Positions 7,067 to 9,536 of a stretch of 9,536 nt of DNA are shown piece after piece. The notes under the pieces were generated by a model. The model saw only the letters and a list, made by a program, of their open reading frames with translations. It had not been told where the DNA came from and did no database searches. Source of the stretch: an uncultured Chloroflexota bacterium (GTDB lineage: Bacteria > Chloroflexota > Anaerolineae > Aggregatilineales > Phototrophicaceae); assembly GCA_903904765.1 (NCBI GenBank), contig CAIVEA010000331.1, positions 1 to 9,536 on the forward strand, in the 5' to 3' direction. The stretch's first letter is position 1; every line of letters starts with the position of its first letter. The position numbers and the translations under genes were made by a program.

Positions 7067-7157
7067 AGAACATTTGATGTTGTTATCGGGGGATGCTCCC
7101 ACTTCTTTTTCGTGGGAGATGTGTCTCTCTATTTGTGTGTGCCGGTAAGAACATTTG
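7067..7157. repeat. Ten-base direct repeat flanking the RNR leader hairpin
   Basis: AGAACATTTG occurs at 7067-7076 and again at 7148-7157, an 81-base period, one copy on each side of the hairpin at 7096-7118. A pair like this is uncommon by chance in so short a spacer but not impossible. It could be a pair of regulator sites; no known regulator is recognised. Confidence 0.45.
7096..7118 (+). promoter_or_regulatory. Hairpin in the RNR 5' leader
   Basis: CTCCCAC (7096-7102) pairs perfectly with GTGGGAG (7112-7118) around a nine-base pyrimidine-rich loop. The upstream G-run (7089-7092) could instead pair with 7097-7100, so two exclusive folds are possible. No T-run follows, so it is not a standard terminator. 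The sequence does not show the conserved boxes of a cobalamin riboswitch. Confidence 0.4.
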
Positions 7158-7166
7158 TTTCATCGA

Positions 7167-7174
7167 AAGGGTGG
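7167..7174 (+). promoter_or_regulatory. Ribosome binding site of the RNR gene
   Basis: AAGGGTGG at 7167-7174 lies nine bases before the ATG at 7184 and supports that start. The GTG at 7171 is out of frame. Confidence 0.6.
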
Positions 7175-7183
7175 AATCGTTCT

Positions 7184-9536
7184 ATGGTTCAATCCAAAAC
7201 ACCGCAGCGCAACGTTTTGCATGATCTGGGTTACAAGATTTTTCTGGATCGTTATGCACAGAAAGATATGACCCGTAAGACACTTTCGGTAGGCGATACG
7301 GTGATCGTAGTCGTGGATTCCAAGACCGGCCAGCGTGAGATCGGCACCGTGAAGGCCATCCGTTTGCCTAAAGTCACCATTCAACTGCTGGATGGCGAAA
7401 CGGTGGAGCGCGATCTGGAAAATGTGGATAAACCGCTGGAAACCGATCCGGGGCAGATGATGGATCGTGTGGCGGCGGGCATCGCGGCGATTGAGAAGAA
7501 CGCCAAACTGCGGAAAACATGGTCGGAACGTTTCCGCTGGTTGCTGGATGATTGGAGGTTCGTCCCGGCGGGGCGCATTCTTACCGCCGCTGGTACAGAC
7601 CAGAAACTAACTTATTACAACTGTTACGTGGTGTCATCCCCCCGCGATTCGCGCAACGGCATCATTGAGACGCTGCGGCAGATGACCGAGATCATGTCTC
7701 GCGGCGGCGGCGTGGGCATCAACATCAGCAGCCTGCGCCCCCGCCATTCGTATGTGAAGGGCGTGAACGGGCGCTCCAGCGGTTCGGTGTCGTGGGGTGC
7801 GCTGTATAGCTTCGTCACCGGCCTGATCGAACAGGGTGGATCCAGGCGCGGGGCCCTTATGCTCATCCTCAACGACTGGCATCCTGACGTGTTTGACTTC
7901 ATCAACAGCAAGCGCAAGGCGGGGCAGATCACCAACGCCAACATCAGCGTGGGTGTGAGCGACAAGCTGATGGAACAGGTCAAGGCCGATGGCGACTGGC
8001 CGCTGATGTTCCCGGATACCAGCGACCCGGTTTATGATGAGCAGTGGGACGGCGACCTCGACAAGTGGGTTGCGGACGGTCACAAGGCGATCACCTATCG
8101 CACCGTGAAGGCGCGGGCGGTGTGGGATGCGATCATCGAGAGCGCATGGGCCAGCGCCGAACCGGGCGTGTTCTTCCGCGAACGCTATAACAAGATGTCG
8201 AATAGCTGGTACTACGCGCCCATCATCTGCACCAACCCGTGCGGCGAACAGGGTTTGCCGGCCTTCGGCGTGTGCAACTTGGGGGCGCTCAACCTCGCCA
8301 AGTTCTACGATGCCGACAAGCAGGATGTGGCGTGGGACGATCTGGATCGGGCTGCGCGCTATGCCACCCGTTTCCTCGACAATGTGATTGACAGCACGCC
8401 GTACTTCTTTGACGAGAATCACAAGCAGCAGACCGGCGAACGCCGCGTGGGGCTGAACAACATGGGGCTGGCGGAACTGATGATCCGCCTCGGCATTCGC
8501 TATGGCAGCGATGAGTCGGTGGCCTTCATTGACAAGCTGTACAGCTTCCTTGCCCGTTCGATCTACGAAACCTCGATTGAACTGGCGCAGGAAAAAGGCG
8601 CGTTCCCGAACTTTGAGGCCGAGAAGTTCCTGCAAAGCGGATTCATGCAGTCCATGCCGCAGGATATTCAGGACAAGGTGCGTAAAAACGGCATTCGCAA
8701 CGTGACGCTGACCACGCAAGCGCCCACCGGCACAACCGGGACGATGGTCAACACGTCTACGGGCATTGAACCGTTCTTTTCGTGGGTGTACTACCGCAAG
8801 AGCCGTCTGGGGCTGCACGAGGAACAAGTGCCGCTGGTCAAAGAATGGCGCGATCAGAATCCCGGTGTGAAAGACCTGCCGGACTACTTTGTGACCGCGA
8901 TGGATTTGTCGCCGGATGAGCATGTGAAAGTGCAGGGCGCGATTCAACGCTGGGTAGATAGCAGCATCAGCAAGACCTGTAACGTTCCCAACCACTACAC
9001 GGTGGAGCAGGTGAGCGATCTGTACAAGTATATGTACGAGTTGGGCTGCAAGGGTGGCACGATCTACCGTGACGGCAGCCGCGACGAACAGGTGCTGATG
9101 CTGAAGGGTGACGAACGCGCTGAGGGCGAAAAGGCCAAGCCGGAAGCTAAACCCGCGCCCGCGCCTGCCGAGAAGGTGGAGCAGGTCGCTACGCCGCACC
9201 ACGTTTACCCGCGCCCCAAGCGCCTGTCGGGAGTGACGGTCAGCCGCAAGACTCCGTTTGGCACAGCCTATATCACCATGAACAGCGACGAGTACGCCAA
9301 CCCGTTCGAGGTGTTCATCACCGTTGGCAAGGCTGGCAGCGATTTGCAGGCCGATGCCGAAGGGCTGGGGCGCATGATCTCGCTGCAACTGCGGACGACT
9401 GCGCCGCAAAACCGCATGGAAATGCTGAAATTGATCGTGGATCAGCTTCAGGGCATCGGCGGGTCGCGTTCGGTGGGCATGGGGCCGTCGCGGGTGATGT
9501 CGCTGCCGGATGCGGTGGCGGGTGCGCTGATCGAGC
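7184..9536 (+). CDS. nrdJ: Adenosylcobalamin-dependent (class II) ribonucleotide reductase, 3'-partial
   Basis: Class II reductases make deoxyribonucleotides using an adenosylcobalamin-generated thiyl radical and do not need oxygen. The frame is open for 784 codons and runs off the window. Visible catalytic features are the first redox cysteine in YYNCYVV (Cys147), the radical-site motif NPCGE with Asn351, Cys353 and Glu355, and the second redox cysteine in VCNLGALNL (Cys364). GGGVGINISSLRP, EQGGSRRGALM and the phosphate-binding APTGTTGT (513-520) also match the family. A Lys/Ala/Pro-rich linker (about 646-668) leads into a TSCPD domain (from about 687, with NPFEVFITVGKAGSD and QLQGIGG). This domain is typical of B12-dependent NrdJ and, with the single-chain layout and absence of an ATP-cone, argues against class I NrdA. 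The C-terminal redox cysteines expected in this family would lie beyond the window. Residues about 35-84 form a beta-rich, SH3-like segment not found in the minimal enzyme. Start ATG 7184 has a good ribosome site. Confidence 0.95.
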   Translation, partial: MVQSKTPQRNVLHDLGYKIFLDRYAQKDMTRKTLSVGDTVIVVVDSKTGQREIGTVKAIRLPKVTIQLLDGETVERDLENVDKPLETDPGQMMDRVAAGIAAIEKNAKLRKTWSERFRWLLDDWRFVPAGRILTAAGTDQKLTYYNCYVVSSPRDSRNGIIETLRQMTEIMSRGGGVGINISSLRPRHSYVKGVNGRSSGSVSWGALYSFVTGLIEQGGSRRGALMLILNDWHPDVFDFINSKRKAGQITNANISVGVSDKLMEQVKADGDWPLMFPDTSDPVYDEQWDGDLDKWVADGHKAITYRTVKARAVWDAIIESAWASAEPGVFFRERYNKMSNSWYYAPIICTNPCGEQGLPAFGVCNLGALNLAKFYDADKQDVAWDDLDRAARYATRFLDNVIDSTPYFFDENHKQQTGERRVGLNNMGLAELMIRLGIRYGSDESVAFIDKLYSFLARSIYETSIELAQEKGAFPNFEAEKFLQSGFMQSMPQDIQDKVRKNGIRNVTLTTQAPTGTTGTMVNTSTGIEPFFSWVYYRKSRLGLHEEQVPLVKEWRDQNPGVKDLPDYFVTAMDLSPDEHVKVQGAIQRWVDSSISKTCNVPNHYTVEQVSDLYKYMYELGCKGGTIYRDGSRDEQVLMLKGDERAEGEKAKPEAKPAPAPAEKVEQVATPHHVYPRPKRLSGVTVSRKTPFGTAYITMNSDEYANPFEVFITVGKAGSDLQADAEGLGRMISLQLRTTAPQNRMEMLKLIVDQLQGIGGSRSVGMGPSRVMSLPDAVAGALIE

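Noticed and set aside
6972..7183. A cobalamin riboswitch upstream of the B12-dependent RNR.
   Set aside because: No B12-box-like conserved sequence is visible and the spacer is short for that element.
7634..9409. A 591-codon open frame on the minus strand, antisense to the RNR gene.
   Set aside because: It mirrors a conserved RNR coding region, has no recognisable domain and is rich in His/Arg/Val runs typical of antisense shadows in GC-rich genes. The plus-strand frame carries all the catalytic motifs.

Overview
The window looks like a moderately GC-rich bacterial chromosome segment, most likely from Chloroflexota (Anaerolineae-like). The reasons are a Gram-positive-style type II MurB, an FtsQ/FtsA/FtsZ set, a B12-dependent (class II) ribonucleotide reductase with a C-terminal TSCPD domain, and short CCCTCACCCT...CTCCCTCAGGG-type intergenic repeats. 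The phylum call is inference from these traits; the gene identities are much firmer.

Layout. Positions 1-4404 (+ strand) hold the end of a division and cell-wall (dcw) cluster: murB (its 5' end lies outside the window), ftsQ, ftsA and ftsZ. murB makes UDP-N-acetylmuramic acid for peptidoglycan. FtsA and FtsZ form the cytoplasmic division ring and its membrane anchor, and FtsQ links the ring to the septal wall machinery. ftsZ has its own good-looking sigma70-type promoter between ftsA and ftsZ. An AGGAGG ribosome site fixes its start at 3169 rather than at an in-frame ATG nine bases upstream.

Positions 4405-4560 are a convergent intergenic segment packed with short C-rich/G-rich inverted repeats that can form hairpins and may terminate transcription from both sides. 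One repeat copy runs into the next gene and encodes its last 13 residues and its stop codon.

Positions 4515-6899 (- strand) carry a large polytopic membrane protein resembling the YfhO/GT-C family, probably a lipid-linked sugar transferase for the cell envelope. A roughly 280-base divergent spacer follows. It contains a hairpin, a 10-base direct repeat and a clear ribosome site ahead of the last gene.

From 7184 to the window end (+ strand) is a class II ribonucleotide reductase, cut off by the window edge within its TSCPD domain. All expected catalytic residues in the visible part are present. An unusual beta-rich, SH3-like segment sits near its N terminus.

The region is essentially a housekeeping locus that places septum formation and dNTP supply side by side. 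I see no mobile element, CRISPR array, tRNA, rRNA or defence system. The points worth a second look are the repeat-encoded protein tail, the RNR N-terminal insert, the RNR leader structure, and the inverted repeat inside the ftsZ promoter.
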